Part shown: piece after piece, positions 49,745-61,001 of the stretch
How positions within the stretch are numbered: the stretch's first letter is position 1
Layout of the letters: every line of letters starts with the position of its first letter
Source of the DNA: Argyresthia goedartella
Lineage: Eukaryota; Arthropoda; Insecta; Lepidoptera; Argyresthiidae
DNA: 64,000 nucleotides
Assembly: GCA_949825045.1 (NCBI GenBank)
Contig: OX463807.1
Coordinates: 40,568,749 to 40,632,748 of the forward strand
Direction: 5' to 3'
The notes under the pieces: model-generated
What the model was told of the DNA's origin: nothing
The model's database searches: none
Seen by the model: the letters and a program-made list of their open reading frames with translations, nothing else
Program-made: the position numbers and the translations under genes

Positions 49745-50069
49745 TTGAGTTTTGGCCCAACTCCCCCAGACCACTGATAATAGCCTTCAACGCGTCCACG
49801 ACTACCTCGGGAGGTCCCCCGATGGTGCCATCATACAGGTACCAAATATTCAACGGGGTGTTCACTGATTGTACAACGTCGTGGATCGCTAAGCTAAACA
49901 ACAGTAGCCCTAAGGGGTCACCCTCTTGCGCGCCCACCCGAGACTCCACCAGGTTTTGGCCAAAGAATAAGTTACTTACACCCGAGTAACATTGGTGGAG
50001 AAACCGATTCATTGACCTTACATAACATGACGTCACGCTCAACCGAATTAAAAGCGTTCTGTAGGTCAA
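49745..50069 (-). pseudogene. RLE-LINE RT palm with mutated active site
   Basis: The frame holds SRVGAQEGDPLGLLLFSLAI (usually GVQQGDPLGPLLF) and the active site IWYLYDGTIGG, where YLDDGTLGG is expected: the first Asp codon reads TAT (49833-49835). It is offset by a frameshift from the upstream RT part. The family-A LINE begins right after ELGQ. It cannot be catalytic. Confidence 0.8.
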
Positions 50070-50835
50070 CCTTCACAATGATGTTATCAGATTTTTCCCG
50101 GTCGAACGAAAACGACCGGGTGGCGTGAATTGCGGCCTCGCAACCCAAGGGAACTCCGAACCCCAACTGCTGCGGCTGAAAAATGGAGGATGTCACTCCC
50201 CTAACTGCTCTACAACCGAGTTTGGCCACCAAGCGACGGAGAATGCTCCCCACTGCTATAGGACGGATACCCCCGTCCTTCTTACGCAGAGCACACAGGG
50301 AAGCGCCATAAAGGAAGGGGCAAACCTCCTTGTTGACCAATCCCTTCAGCATAAAATTTGCAAGGTGAACTAGCGATCGTAAGAGAGTTGCCCCATTATC
50401 TCCAGCCGCAGCAGAAGTTAACTCCTTAATAACACCGGGGCGGATCCCATCCAGGCCGGCTGCAGACCCGCTATTAAATGACATGATAGCCTCCGATACG
50501 TCAGCCGCTTCAACTGCCAATGACTCACTTGAGAGGACTGGCTCTGGAGGGAAGTGGAGGTCGCGCGACGGCGGCGGGTGCTTGCGATGTAGTGACTCCA
50601 AAGTCTCCGCACTGTCGTCTGCCACTGAGCAGTCAGAGAGGAGAATCCGCACCGCACCGCCAAGTTCGCCGTCGTGAACCTTGGATTCGACGTATTTATA
50701 ATAAGCACGCCGGTGAGAACCACCACTCCCGCTCCTCAGACGAACATCCGATCCGGGTCCCATTGTCCTGAACACACCTCTCAATGAGCTCCGACAACCT
50801 CCCAGCGGCCAGACTTCTAGCCCCCTTGGGGACAT
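49972..50835 (-). pseudogene. RLE-LINE RT fingers and motif A
   Basis: Blocks SGSAAGLDGIRPGVIKEL, LCALRKKDGGIRPIAVGSIL and motif A VKVDLQNAFNSVERDVML are typical for R2/CRE/NeSL-like RTs. In this frame the real homology starts near 50700. Before that the protein lies in the frame of 51052-50696. A frameshift near 49990 breaks the link to the YxDD part. Confidence 0.8.
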
Positions 50836-51052
50836 GCTTCAGGACTCTGACATTTCTTCTTAAGGAAGGCGAGTAATTGAGCGACGGCGATGGTGAGCTG
50901 ATACCCACATCAGTCGGTGCCTTCCCCCGCCCCTGTGACTGCTGAGTCGGTACAATCTGTACATCTTTGTGCACAAGTCCAATGTGGGTGCTCAAACCAT
51001 GCGGATAAACAAAATCTCTGGAGGAACCAGGGCATTGGGGACCTATTAACAC
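50696..51052 (-). pseudogene. RLE-LINE N-terminal part with degenerate zinc finger
   Basis: FVYPHGLSTHIGLVHK is the C-terminal half of a C2H2 zinc finger (H-x4-H type). The expected CxxC pair before it is damaged (CPGSSRD). R2/NeSL-type LINEs use such fingers for target recognition. VPKGARSLAAGRLSELIERC then leads toward the RT, and a frameshift near 50700 shifts into the next frame. Confidence 0.55.
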
Positions 51053-51488
51053 TCATAACAAATCACAAAATAAACATCATTTAAAAATGTCAACAAACAT
51101 ATTACCAACATGTTATAAAAATACAATAAAATAAAATATTAAAATGTACATAAACAAGTTCAAAAACCAATAAAACAATATTCCAAAGTAAAATGTCATC
51201 AAAAATATTCTTAAATTACAAACATAAAAATAACAAAAGTCAATATATATAAATCAAGCAAAATTAATAATTAAATAAAATAAGATCAAAACTCAATAAG
51301 ATCAATATCAAATTGATACGTCAAAAATTCTTGTTTCAATGAATAAAGAATAAAAAAAAAAAAACACCTTAATTAAAATATGTCGAGATTAAACTGCCAG
51401 AAAATAAAAACAAAATTATTAATTCAATTGTCCGAGTCTCCGACCACGAGCCATTTTAACGGACGTGGTGTTTGTATTTGTTTGTGTT
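51053..51488. other. AT-rich stretch, no gene recognised
   Basis: Very A-rich with an oligo(A) run preceded by AATAAAGAATAAAA at 51344-51362, possibly the 3' tail of an unrecognised plus-strand retroposon. Confidence 0.45.
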
Positions 51489-51520
51489 TCCGGCTAACCA
51501 CTGCGCCACGGCTGCTTGTT
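51489..51520 (-). mobile_element. tRNA-like SINE head fragment
   Basis: The minus strand reads CAGCCGTGGCGCAGTGGTTAG, an RNA polymerase III A-box (TGGCGCAGTGG). Only the head of about 30 bp is recognisable before the hairpin begins. Confidence 0.5.
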
Positions 51521-51522
51521 GG

Positions 51523-51605
51523 CAATGATGCGAAAAACCCAAAGTATTAGTGAGTGTACACCAGCGTTGTACACTCACTAATACTTTGGGTTTTTCGCAT
51601 CATTG
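51523..51605. repeat. Perfect 37-bp hairpin with 9-nt loop
   Basis: The arms 51523-51559 and 51569-51605 are exact reverse complements; the loop is ACCAGCGTT. Arms this long and without a mismatch are unusual for old repeats. It could be a recent foldback, a hairpin RNA source or an assembly-level artefact. Confidence 0.92.
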
Positions 51606-53089
51606 CGAGGTAGTGTAGAGTGTAGGTAGAGTCGCAGCGTGTAGGCGGGCGGTTCTCAAACAGGAAGAACAAAAGTTCTTCAACTACCCACTACACTTCA
51701 ACAGCCCTCTGCAACTTGCACTTTTACACAGTTTTATGCGATCGAACACTAAACTGCGCCAAACCAAATGGCCACGTCAACTGCAAATTTGTTTAGGCGC
51801 CTGCCAACCAAAAGTTGTCGCCACAAGATAATTTAAAACACCCTGTGTTATTTTCCAAGTCGGAGCCATGTGAAGCACACCCTCTCAGAACGAATGCTCG
51901 CTCAATACCTCAATAAAGTGTGTTTGTTTGCTTTATCAAAGCATCATGGATGTTATTACTATTTTCAAAACTAATTAGGGAGGAAAGCAAAAAGTCTAAA
52001 TTCAAAGAACCGAAAGAAATAATTCTTTGCACCATACTTCGACTTCTGCCTGTATCAAGAATTGATGATGGATGGAAATAGATGGATGGAAATAGATACT
52101 TTCAGAAAATGATGTTGTAGAAGGAGATAATAATAATAATGTGCAAAAAATATTGAGATACGTGAAAAGATTTTGGTTGGCAAAGGTTGGTGCTGTTTGG
52201 AGAGCGGCACCGAACTAACAACGTTTGTGAGGGATGGAATGGGTATATTAATAAAGACCTCCGACTTAATAAATACATAAAATAAATAAATAAATACAAT
52301 ATAAAATAAATATTATAATAAATAAATACTTATTTGTGCTTAAGCTGGACACCGCTTTTAATTATGTACAGGCATTAACAACATACCCTTATAAGAACAG
52401 GGCATAACACGTCAAGGAACGTAATAAATATATTAAGCATGTACAAATGCAACTAACATACGGTGAAATTTTTGTGCCGTTAGTTAAGTTAAGATAACCC
52501 CAGTTTTTAGTAATGAAGTATATTATTTTTTAATTTAAGGAACAATAAAATATACGAGTGTCTGGCTGGACTGAGGTAACACATTTTTTTGTAGTTTTCA
52601 GAACTGAGGCGTATAGTAGTAGGTAGTAGTAGTTTGTTAATTTTACCTAAGACGAGGAAAGCAAGGTGAAGTAGCTTTTATTGCAACTAAACTAAAATGG
52701 TTACATCTGCTCCATTGCTGATGCAAGTCAATGTTACATACGGCACAGGGGGATAACTGAAAGTGTAACCACTACAAGGCTTACTAGACTTTGTGCTTCA
52801 TTGCCACTACTTTCAGTCAATCTAATCAAATATATATGGCAATTGATTGCTGGAATCATAGAAAATGAAGATGATTTCAATGAAATTAATTTTATACCTG
52901 GCCAAACAATGGATGATCACAATATTAACGGATGTCATTAGCATCGCCTTTGAAAGGCATAGGTCGACTAATGCCCTGGGGCCGATGACAGCTAAGTGAT
53001 AATTACATGATAATAACGTCAACTTTAGATACCCAATATTTGGGGCTTAGAGAATATTTTTTAAGGCAGTTATGGTAATATTTAGTTAA
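51606..53089. other. No gene recognised; AATA-rich microsatellite
   Basis: (AATA)n-like sequence at about 52265-52330. The remainder shows no supported coding or RNA feature on either strand. Confidence 0.5.
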
Positions 53090-53415
53090 TTGCAACCTAT
53101 CGGCAACCTCAGCCACAGCCAGCGCTGCGGCGGCATCAGCAGAGAGTCTCAAAAGCCGCAAATACGCCGCACTCAGCGACGACTATTGTTTATGCCGTCC
53201 GGCTTAGAGACCCTCGGGCCGTGGGGCCCTGACGCTCGAAGAGTCCTCAAAGACATCTCTAAGAGGCTCATCGAAGCGTCAGGGGACCGCAGAGCTGCCG
53301 CCTACCATGCTCCACGCATCAGTATTGCGATACAGCGAGGTAACAATGCCAGCGTCTTGGGCACCCTCCCGCCCGGCAGCGAACTCTGGGAAATTTTTAA
53401 TTTAGTTTAGTGTTG
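53090..53415 (+). pseudogene. Second RLE-LINE, C-terminal scrap
   Basis: GLETLGPWGPDARRVLKDIS and then ISIAIQRGNNASVLGTLPPG match the extreme C-terminus of RLE-type LINEs (compare AVETTGIWGAQ...IGRRL and LAVQRGNAASVMGT in the 46.8-kb element). It lies on the opposite strand and is a different family by sequence. About 65 codons at the C-terminal end are convincing; the N-terminal 35 or so are probably not part of the homology. Confidence 0.75.
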
Positions 53416-53769
53416 TTATAGTTTAGTTTTAGTTTATAATATATATTAATTATATACTTAGTGTTAATAATTTATGACAATATTATAACATCGTTGCAAA
53501 TTTAAAAAAAAATGTAAATTACTAAGCATAATAATTTAGTAAATCAACAAAGGGAATGTTATCGTCATATGATGGATGTCTAAAAATGACCTTAATCGTC
53601 ATATAATTGTCATCGAGCTGCCATTGTGTACTGGATTTGGGCCTCTGGAAGGACGGCATCGCCCAATCAATGCAAGATTCTCCCGGAAGCCGAATTTCCA
53701 TTTATTCATTCATAAACTGCGAAGATGCCGATTTTGCTGCCGCAATCATCAAATAAAGCTCAGTCAGAG

Positions 53770-54470
53770 TCAGTCATTTTTTTTATTGAATATAAATAAA
53801 TAAATTATCTTATTCAACGTCAAAATTATACTTACTTATTTACAAGTCAATTTTTTTTTATATAAAAAAAGACTACACCGTTTCGGAAGGTGGGCCTCGG
53901 GGTTAAGAAGAAACGGCAAGAAACTCCCCCATACCTTTTTTTTTTAAAGTGACTTTACAACAGGTACTGGTTTCGGTCTAAGGATATTCGCCGGCGAGTG
54001 ATAGACTTGATCCATCGCCCCTCTTCGAATTTCTGTGCGCTGAGATGGTATGGACCATGCAGTTTTGTCATCTAAGTATTCCTTATTACTATAATAGGAC
54101 TTTCTTATCAGCTCATTTTTAACATAGTTTTTGAACCTCTTTTCAGGAAGGATCAATGATTCCTGTGGTATTTTATTGTAGAAGCGAATACAGTGCCCCA
54201 TGAATGATGTGCCTACTTTACTTAGTCTAAATAATGGTAGTGCTAACCTATTTTTATTTCTAGTGTTAATTGTATGGCTGTCACCTACAATTTTAAATAA
54301 AGCTATGTTTTTTCTTACTTGCATGATATTCTCGTATATATATTGACAGGTAACCGTAAGTATATTAATTTCTTTGAATTTTTCTCTTAATGATTCTCTA
54401 GCATCTAAATGATATATCGCCCTGATCGCCCTTTTTTGTAAGAAAAATATCGTATTTATATCTGCTGCTT
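53770..54470 (-). mobile_element. LINE family A copy 4, 3' fragment
   Basis: The minus strand holds the ORF2 C-terminus and a 3' end that includes GAGTTTCTTGCCGTTTCTTC and CACCTTCCGAAACGGTGTAG, a 3' UTR motif common in lepidopteran CR1-like LINEs. The fragment is 5'-truncated or broken near 54470, right after the LQKRAIRAIYH block. Confidence 0.7.
53944..54324 (-). pseudogene. LINE A4 ORF2 C-terminus
   Basis: The frame contains NTRNKNRLALPLFRLSKVGT, FMGHCIRFYNKIPQESL and KSYYSNKEYLDDKTAW. These align with A3 (NTRNKDKLAVP, GNCVRFYNKLPS, KAYYSIKEYIDDKNA). The upstream frame continues to about 54470 with LFLQKRAIRAI-type sequence. No catalytic residue is included. Confidence 0.75.
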
Positions 54471-54637
54471 ATTGTTGTATATATTGTTGCTGAAGTGGAA
54501 CTTCCGAATTCGACAGAAAATATAAAAATCATCAAAAGTCTCGAAAGAAATACAACAGAGCCAAAAAATTGCTAAAAATAACATACCTGAAAAACCTTCA
54601 AGGCGGCGCATTAGACCAAGTTTTTTTTTTGGTTGAT

Positions 54638-54722
54638 TTAAGTTATGTCGTTATGAGTTGAGCTAAGTTAAGTTATTTCGGTAAGAGTTGAGTTAGGGTA
54701 AGTTATGTCATTATAAGTTATT
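54638..54722. repeat. 30-bp tandem repeat, about 2.7 copies
   Basis: Units start TTAAGTTATGTCGTTATGAG and TTAAGTTATTTCGGTAAGAG; the third is partial (TAAGTTATGTCATTATAAG). It follows a T10 run. Confidence 0.75.
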
Positions 54723-56054
54723 CAATACAGATATTTTTTTACACATTCCTTTGGTGTATTTTGTTATAGCTTGGCAAACAGGCCAATTCTTTAGAAATGG
54801 CTTAAAGACTGCCCCGGCGTATTTAAAACCTTTTCAGTAGCCAAAAGCATTTATATATAATATAATATTATAATTCGCTCCCGCGCTGTTCGGCAGATTC
54901 TCTGTTGGGCAGAAACTGGTTCAGGCAGAAGCTGGATTAGACAGAATCGTGACATGGCAGTAGTACAATAAGTATAAGGGTATATAGGATTGTTGGCGGG
55001 TTGAAACTTGATGAGAACGGCGTTTGGCAAAATTGAACCTTATCACACGCTATTTACAGTTGTCTTATTGCCAAGATTTCATTACTTTACGCGAACTATA
55101 CGAAGCAATTCTACCTGCTTTAATCATTTTCCCGAAACCTCAATGCGTATATATGTAAAATATGTGTATATTATTTAATAGGTACAATTTAATCCAAATC
55201 TATATTCATTAATCCATTATGCAATTCTTATTCACAATTTATTTCCGCACCGACATTTTATTTGTTTTATTTATGTTTATTTTGGACCTATCTTGTTTAA
55301 TAATTTGTTAAGTGTTTAGTTAAGTTTAGGTAGTTTCTTACATTTTCCACCTGGTGACATTTACGAATTCAAACCTATATATACTTTCTGGGTCCTAGAT
55401 TGAAAACCAGCGTCGCAGGCCTTTATGTTGAGTCTGAGCCCTTTTGCTGTCGCAGCATGTGCGCACGGCAGTGAAACCACCCCCTACTTTTTGTGGATAA
55501 TTGCTGTATGATGAATAAGAATAGTATGAATGATATTTTTTTTTGTTTGTGTTTTAATCTCTGTTTTGCCTTGTGTATTTCTTTTATGTTTATGCTGATA
55601 TAGTCAATAAATGGATATTCTATTATATTGTATTCAATTCCACGCGTCGTGCGGTTGGCGCGTCGTTCAGCCACAAGTAATTTTTTATTTTAGAAAGCGT
55701 CATCGCTCCGCAACAATTCGAATGACGCCTTAGCGACGCACGCGAGCTCGAAAAATATAGATTTCTAATTTTCTCAGATATGGTGGCAAAGGCACAACTT
55801 CACTTAATATAACAACTTCATGGTAACACTTTTTGAGGTAAAACTTCTTTTCGCACGCTTGACTTGGGGAGTAAGCTGGCGAATGCGTGACGAGAGCGTT
55901 ACGAAACGGGAGTGTGATCGGGCGAGGCGAACGAGAGGTGCACGCGCATATTTTATTTCTCTCTTCCTCTCATAGCCAGACACAGTGCAGGAGGTGTATT
56001 TTTGAAGCATTAGAGCTAAATAAGTTTTACTTCAGTTGTGTGGTCTAAAGCACA
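54723..56054. other. No gene recognised
   Basis: AT-rich DNA with a GC-richer patch at 55690-55980. The minus-strand open frames 55423-55674 and 55804-56010 show no domain. Confidence 0.5.
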
Positions 56055-56140
56055 CTCTTTTTTTATAGGTGTCACTTTTATTTAGTTACAAACTTAGTTA
56101 CAAGTCGACCAATTAAAAACCTGACACCTATCAAAAAGAG
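56055..56140. repeat. Short foldback with 20-bp arms
   Basis: CTCTTTTTTTATAGGTGTCA (56055-56074) pairs with TGACACCTATCAAAAAGAG (56122-56140) apart from one gap or mismatch; the spacer is about 47 bp. It may be a very small MITE, but no target duplication was established. Confidence 0.7.
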
Positions 56141-57332
56141 AGCTGTCAAAAATAGTGACAGATGTCAACTTTTTCATAAAGGTGTTTTAATATGGGACGT
56201 TGTGGTTCTGCCACCCTATCTGAGAAAAACGTGATTTTCATGTATTGGATGAAATGGAAACTGGATGAAATAGGAATTTTATGAATTGGGAAAAGGCTGA
56301 AAATGCATGTAATGGGAATTGGATTAATTTAGAAATTAGATAAAAATGGGAATTGAATGAAACTAACCTAAACGAAATTACCCACTGATGTGACTGACAC
56401 TGTTAAACAAATTTTACCGCCATCACAAATTCACAAACACAACATCTACAGTCTTCACAAAATAAAAAGCCCGTTGGCCCATACTAAATTCAACCTTATT
56501 ACGTCAGTGACACGGACGCTGTCATCGGGTCTTTTATTTTATGAAGACTGTAAGAAGTTATATTAAAAAAATCAATCTGAAAGAAAAAAATACTTGAAGT
56601 AATTAAGTATGTTAGCAGAGAAAATCTCACCTGATTCTCACCACGGTAGTAATCATGGAAATCACGCAAGAACCATCGCTCGATTGAAAAATGCATGTGA
56701 TTTAAAACCTATAAGGCACCTAAGGGACAAAGACTTCAAAACACTTTTCACTAAATAGTCTTTCATTAACTATAAAAGAGAACACAACAATACGAGCGTA
56801 CATGTTCAAGTCACTAGGTACAGTTAGGTAAACAAGTGCATTTGAGGGTTGGAAATGTACTTTGTCGTATTTTGACGTTTGTTGACAGGGGTCGATGCTG
56901 AGAAGAAGTGGGCGTTTCCGTCGCGATTTCAGCACTGCTTTACCGACACAGGATGAAGCTACGGTTTCCAAGCGCTTGGAAAATTAGCGCTTTTGAAATT
57001 CAGACAGGAAATGAACGACACAATATTTCTAATTTCCTACATAGTTTTCACACTTAAAGGCCGTGTATCGGTGAAATTAGCAACTTGAAATTTTTGTATA
57101 CATAGTGGTTGAAATTTTTGATACAACATTGATAATGTTCATAACAGCTCACACCGCAAATTACAAAACCATTAATTATTTCGTAATTTCAAACATACTG
57201 TTTAAGATATTTTGAATACCTATTTTAACGAAAGAACCATGTCAATATTATTCTAGATCTAAAGAAATGGCAATTTTAAGTAAAAAATATCAATTTAGTT
57301 TTTTTCTTCGTATAATTGATTTCGTATAATGA
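56141..57332. other. No gene recognised
   Basis: 56230-56370 contains repeated short phrases (GGATGAAATGGAAACTGGAT, ATGGGAATTGGATTAATT), a degenerate purine-rich repeat. Nothing else is supported. Confidence 0.5.
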
Positions 57333-57525
57333 CGACTTCTGTGGCGCAGCGGTGTGGCTCTGCCTACCATGCGAGAGGTCCCGGGTTCGATCCCTGGCTA
57401 AAGTAAAGAAAAAAAACCTCAGGTGTTGGATGTTTATGTGTGTGTGACGTCGCTGTTTCTGGTTCCCACGACACAGGGTATCCTAGTGTGGGGCCAGACG
57501 CAATGTATGTGCATGTATGTAAAAA
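57329..57525 (+). mobile_element. tRNA-headed SINE, family 2 copy 1
   Basis: The A box TGGCGCAGCGG and B box GGTTCGATCC, 30-40 bp apart, start a repeat that continues with AAAGAAAAAAAACCTCAGGT, GGTTCCCACGACACAGGGTA and GTGGGGCCAGACGCAATGTA. The opposite-strand copy at 60237-60340 shares head and A-run. It is unlike SINE family 1 in the head, though both bodies share a CAGGGTATCCTAG-like piece. Confidence 0.8.
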
Positions 57526-57783
57526 AATGTTCATTCTCATTACCCTAATAATATTTTCAATCTAACCCACCAAAGGAAAAGGATTTCTTCATAAAATATA
57601 TTTTTTCAAGTTTTAAGAAGTGTCTCATAGAGTAATGTCTTAGCTGCGGAATGAGGAAGGGAAGGGAGATTGACGCATAGCTCTGTCCCTTTCTTAACGT
57701 GTGTCGTAGAGTTATCGAAGAAACAGCAAAAGCTGTTGGTCTTTGGCCGCTCTGTATGATGCGGTTCAGGCACATAGCGTACA

Positions 57784-57905
57784 AACCCATCATAATGGAC
57801 AACTTTGCCCAAGAAACCTACTTAGATGACCGCAAGAGCAAACGAATCGTGGGCTTTCCTTATTAACTTGCAATCAGCTAATCGGGTTATTGTACTTAGG
57901 GTTAA
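57784..57905. mobile_element. Decayed partial copy of the 257-bp MITE
   Basis: ACCCATCATAATGGACAACT, TTGCCCAAGAAA and CTTGCAATCAGCTAATCGGG match the left and middle of the MITE at 10280 (ACCCATCATTATGAACAACT, CTTGTAATCAGCTGATCGGG). The right TIR is not found and both ends are eroded. Confidence 0.7.
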
Positions 57906-60236
57906 AAGTATGATAATAATTCACCAAGCTAAAAACTTAAAAAACCGACTCCAAGTTCAACCCCTATTTCTTCCTCCCCATCCATGTCAATGTGTGAAGT
58001 CCATGTACATGAGAAGTCCTCATTAAGACTTTTGCTGCACGGAACCACAAAAAAACGTCATCTGTGTATATATTTTTTGTATTTGTTGATTTTTCCAAAG
58101 AGCGCTAAATTATTTTTGATAAAATTTGTATGAAACCACTTGTGAAGTATGACCTTCACCTATACCTACTTACTTCGCTTCGCTCACCCCCTTTACCCTT
58201 CACCTGAGCTACCGCAGCATTTTGCCCTGATATTTGCTCTGCAAATCAGTATTTTTGATGTGCAGTTTAAGGCGATACCTCGACCGTGCAAAGGTCCCCG
58301 TTACTCCAGGCGGAAAGACCCGCAGTGTGAGAGGGACGGAATCGGGAAAAAATGAAAAAACGTAGCGCTAAACCACAGAATAATTGTTTAAAAATAAACA
58401 ACGCTATTTTGTTCAAAAGTTTTTTAAGGAGATTTTGCGAATACATAATATCTACATTTTGAACGCAGTTCCACAATGAAATTAGTTAGGATTTCAGAAT
58501 TACAGGAAAAATAAAACTATTTAGAGGTGTTCACGTAATAAATTTAATGCTATCGAGAAAATTTCATCCAATCGCGTTTTGTTTTGGTGAAATTCTCATC
58601 AAATACTCAATAAACGTTAACCCAAAAATCAAATCTGTAGATGACTTCAAGGTGGAGTAAATGGATTCGAAAAAAACCCCATTTTTTTTTCGCAGCACCT
58701 TAAGAGATAAAATATGGCCAGCGCCAGGGGGCGCGAACAGAGAAATGCATCTTTAGCTTCAATTCTAGGCTAAACTAGACAACATAAAAATGTAGGATAA
58801 ATATATGTTATAAGAGGTCTATTAGAGATAAGAATGGACTTTTAAAATTACCGGATATCTGTTATATTTAAAATACTTAAAAATATTTTTCGCAATGCAT
58901 TATTATTCAACTAAATGGACAAGCGCTCGGAGATGAAATCAGTTTCCTATATGAAACTTACAAGCAAAAATAGGTAAAAAAAGGGAAAAATTCAAATTGT
59001 TTTATTTTATTTATAATGTTATTATTACAGGAGTTTAGTAATATTTTCTATAATTTTCTTGGTCTTGGAGCTTGGCTGCCCCGCGGGGCTCTGCGCGGGA
59101 GCATGCGTCAGTCTGCTCCGACGCAATAAGACGGGTATTTGTTTTCTTTGCCTAATTCTCAAAGCCATTGGCCCTTGTTCAGCCCTTAAGAATCTCCTCC
59201 TTTTTGAAGTCGGTTGAAAAGGAACGGCATATATGTATATATACTCGTACTAATTAAATGGTACCAAATAGCTAGCCAAGTTTAAGGAAACTGGAGGTAA
59301 GTAGCACAAATAATTCTAAATAAAAATTTCCAGGGAACAATCCTCTCCCCCACACTAGGATAGCCCTGTCGAGGGAAACAGAAACGGCGATGTCGCAAAC
59401 ATTCAATAATTAAGAACTCGAATGTTTTACAGAGTACAGATCGGGTATCTAAACCTGGCACATTCAAATCATTTACACGGTGCGCTTGTGTAGAATCTGT
59501 GAATAAGCGCGCGCCATGAGTATGCAGGACACAGTTATTGTTTTACTTTGCTACTGCTTATTTATAAATGTAAAGTTATATTTTTGCATTCGTGTCACGT
59601 GTCAATTTATTGTGACTGTTTACCTGGTACAACTGTCGAGGTTAGAATAAAATTATTCATTTTTAAACTTTCTGTATAGTGATATTGCGTTAGTGTGAGT
59701 CCTGTGAACGTGCCGGCTTTAGTTAACTGATCTGTACCTTCAACAAGAGAGTTCTTTAACATACACCTTCCTAGCACCCATTGATTGCTCCTGTACTATT
59801 AGGCAATCATGTGTACAGGTGCCATCAATGGGATCCTTTCCGGTCAATATCTTTAATAGGTATGGTATACATTTGTATGTTTAGGTGTCCTCGACCCATA
59901 TTTATCATGCGCCAAAGTTACATAATGATGAGTCCTTAAACAACGCCATCTGTTGGATTTTGCAAAAATCCTGCTATGAAATATCCCACTATAAATACAT
60001 GAAATCAAGCACAGAGCGCGAGCTCTCGTGAGCGGTAGTAAAGAGTTGAATTGTATTTCCTAGCCTAAAGTGTAGATGGCACCACTGCCAAATACAGGTG
60101 CCAATTCTGCCTAACAAATATCATCTTTCTGAACTACTTTCACTATTAATCCGATAATAAAAGAGTTCAGAGCAGAATTATTTTCAAGGTCCCCATAAAA
60201 ATAGTACAAATATGTAGTATAAGTATTTAAAAAAAA
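57906..60236. other. No gene recognised
   Basis: Contains phrases common in lepidopteran non-coding repeats (AAAAAACCGACTCCAAGTTC near 57938; TTTTTGAAGTCGGTTGAAAA near 59200 on the same strand). The open frames have no motif. A GC-richer patch lies near 59080. Confidence 0.45.
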
Positions 60237-60340
60237 CATCCAAGACCTGGGTTTTTTTTTCTTTAACCACAGCCGAGGATCGAGCCTGGGATTTATCGCT
60301 CGGATAGCATAGCCACATCTGCTGCGCCACAGAGGACGTC
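60237..60340 (-). mobile_element. tRNA-headed SINE, family 2 copy 2 (head)
   Basis: On the minus strand TCCTCTGTGGCGCAGCAGAT and CCAGGCTCGATCCTCGGCTG are followed by an A-run, matching the family 2 SINE at 57329. It is more diverged and truncated after the A-run. Confidence 0.7.
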
Positions 60341-60737
60341 AAATAATTGTAAAGTAAAGTAATCGAAACAAAAATTCCCCGGAGAGGTTACATACCTTGG
60401 CCGTGAAATCTTGTATAGATCATCACACAGATGGCATTAGTAGTGCCAAACGAACCAAACGTATACGTTAAAGGTCAACAGATGGCAGCAGCCTACTGCT
60501 TACGCAACACGGTCAAATACGTAAGGGTCCCAATTGTCAACTTAATCGGCTCAAATTTCGGTCGTTTAATATACTTCATATTTACCCACGGATGGACGGA
60601 AGGACCAGCCATAACGGTTACTTTTTTCCTTTCTAAGGTACGGAACTCTCAAAACGATTTTAGCCGATGAATAGAGGACTAACGGAGCAACATACCTAAC
60701 TATTAACTATTTTTCTGTATAACTTTCAAATAACAAG

Positions 60738-61001
60738 TAATAATAATATAATAATAATAATACCTTGGACACTATTTACACATATTGATCTAGCCCCAAA
60801 CTAGGATTCCCTGTATCTTGGGTACTAGACAACGTTACACATACTTATATAGATAAATATTATACTTAGATAGATAAACAACCATGACTAGGATACAAAC
60901 ATCCGTTCTCGTCAAACAAATATTTGCCCCCACCGGGACTCGAACCCGGTACCCTTGGCTTCGTAGGCAGGGTCACTGCCGACTCGACCATTCGGGTCGT
61001 C
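60738..61001 (-). mobile_element. tRNA-headed SINE, family 1 copy 3
   Basis: Full-length copy in reverse: the (ATT)n tail is at 60738-60765 on the plus strand, then the body and head end at 61001 (GACGACCCGAATGG on the minus strand). The B box GGTTCGAGTCC is intact. Confidence 0.88.

Larger units (their letters stand above)
46848..51052 (-). mobile_element. LINE with restriction-like endonuclease (R2/CRE/NeSL-like), split
   Basis: On the minus strand a zinc-finger-like N-terminus (near 51040), an RT (50835-49745) and a C-terminal restriction-like endonuclease (48262-46848) form a single-ORF LINE. A plus-strand family-A LINE (48263-49741) is inserted after the RT palm; host sequence resumes with LHLNSDKCELYAGSG on the other side. 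Frameshifts and a mutated RT active site mark it as dead. Exact clade not assigned. Confidence 0.8.

Noticed and set aside
49719..49765. Natural C-terminus of the RLE-LINE RT at 49719
   Set aside because: The last residues (KKLKTFIL) are encoded by the inserted LINE tail. Host coding resumes at 48262.
51344..51362. Polyadenylation site of a host gene
   Set aside because: AATAAA plus an A-run, but no upstream coding sequence. It may be a retroposon tail; not annotated as a gene.
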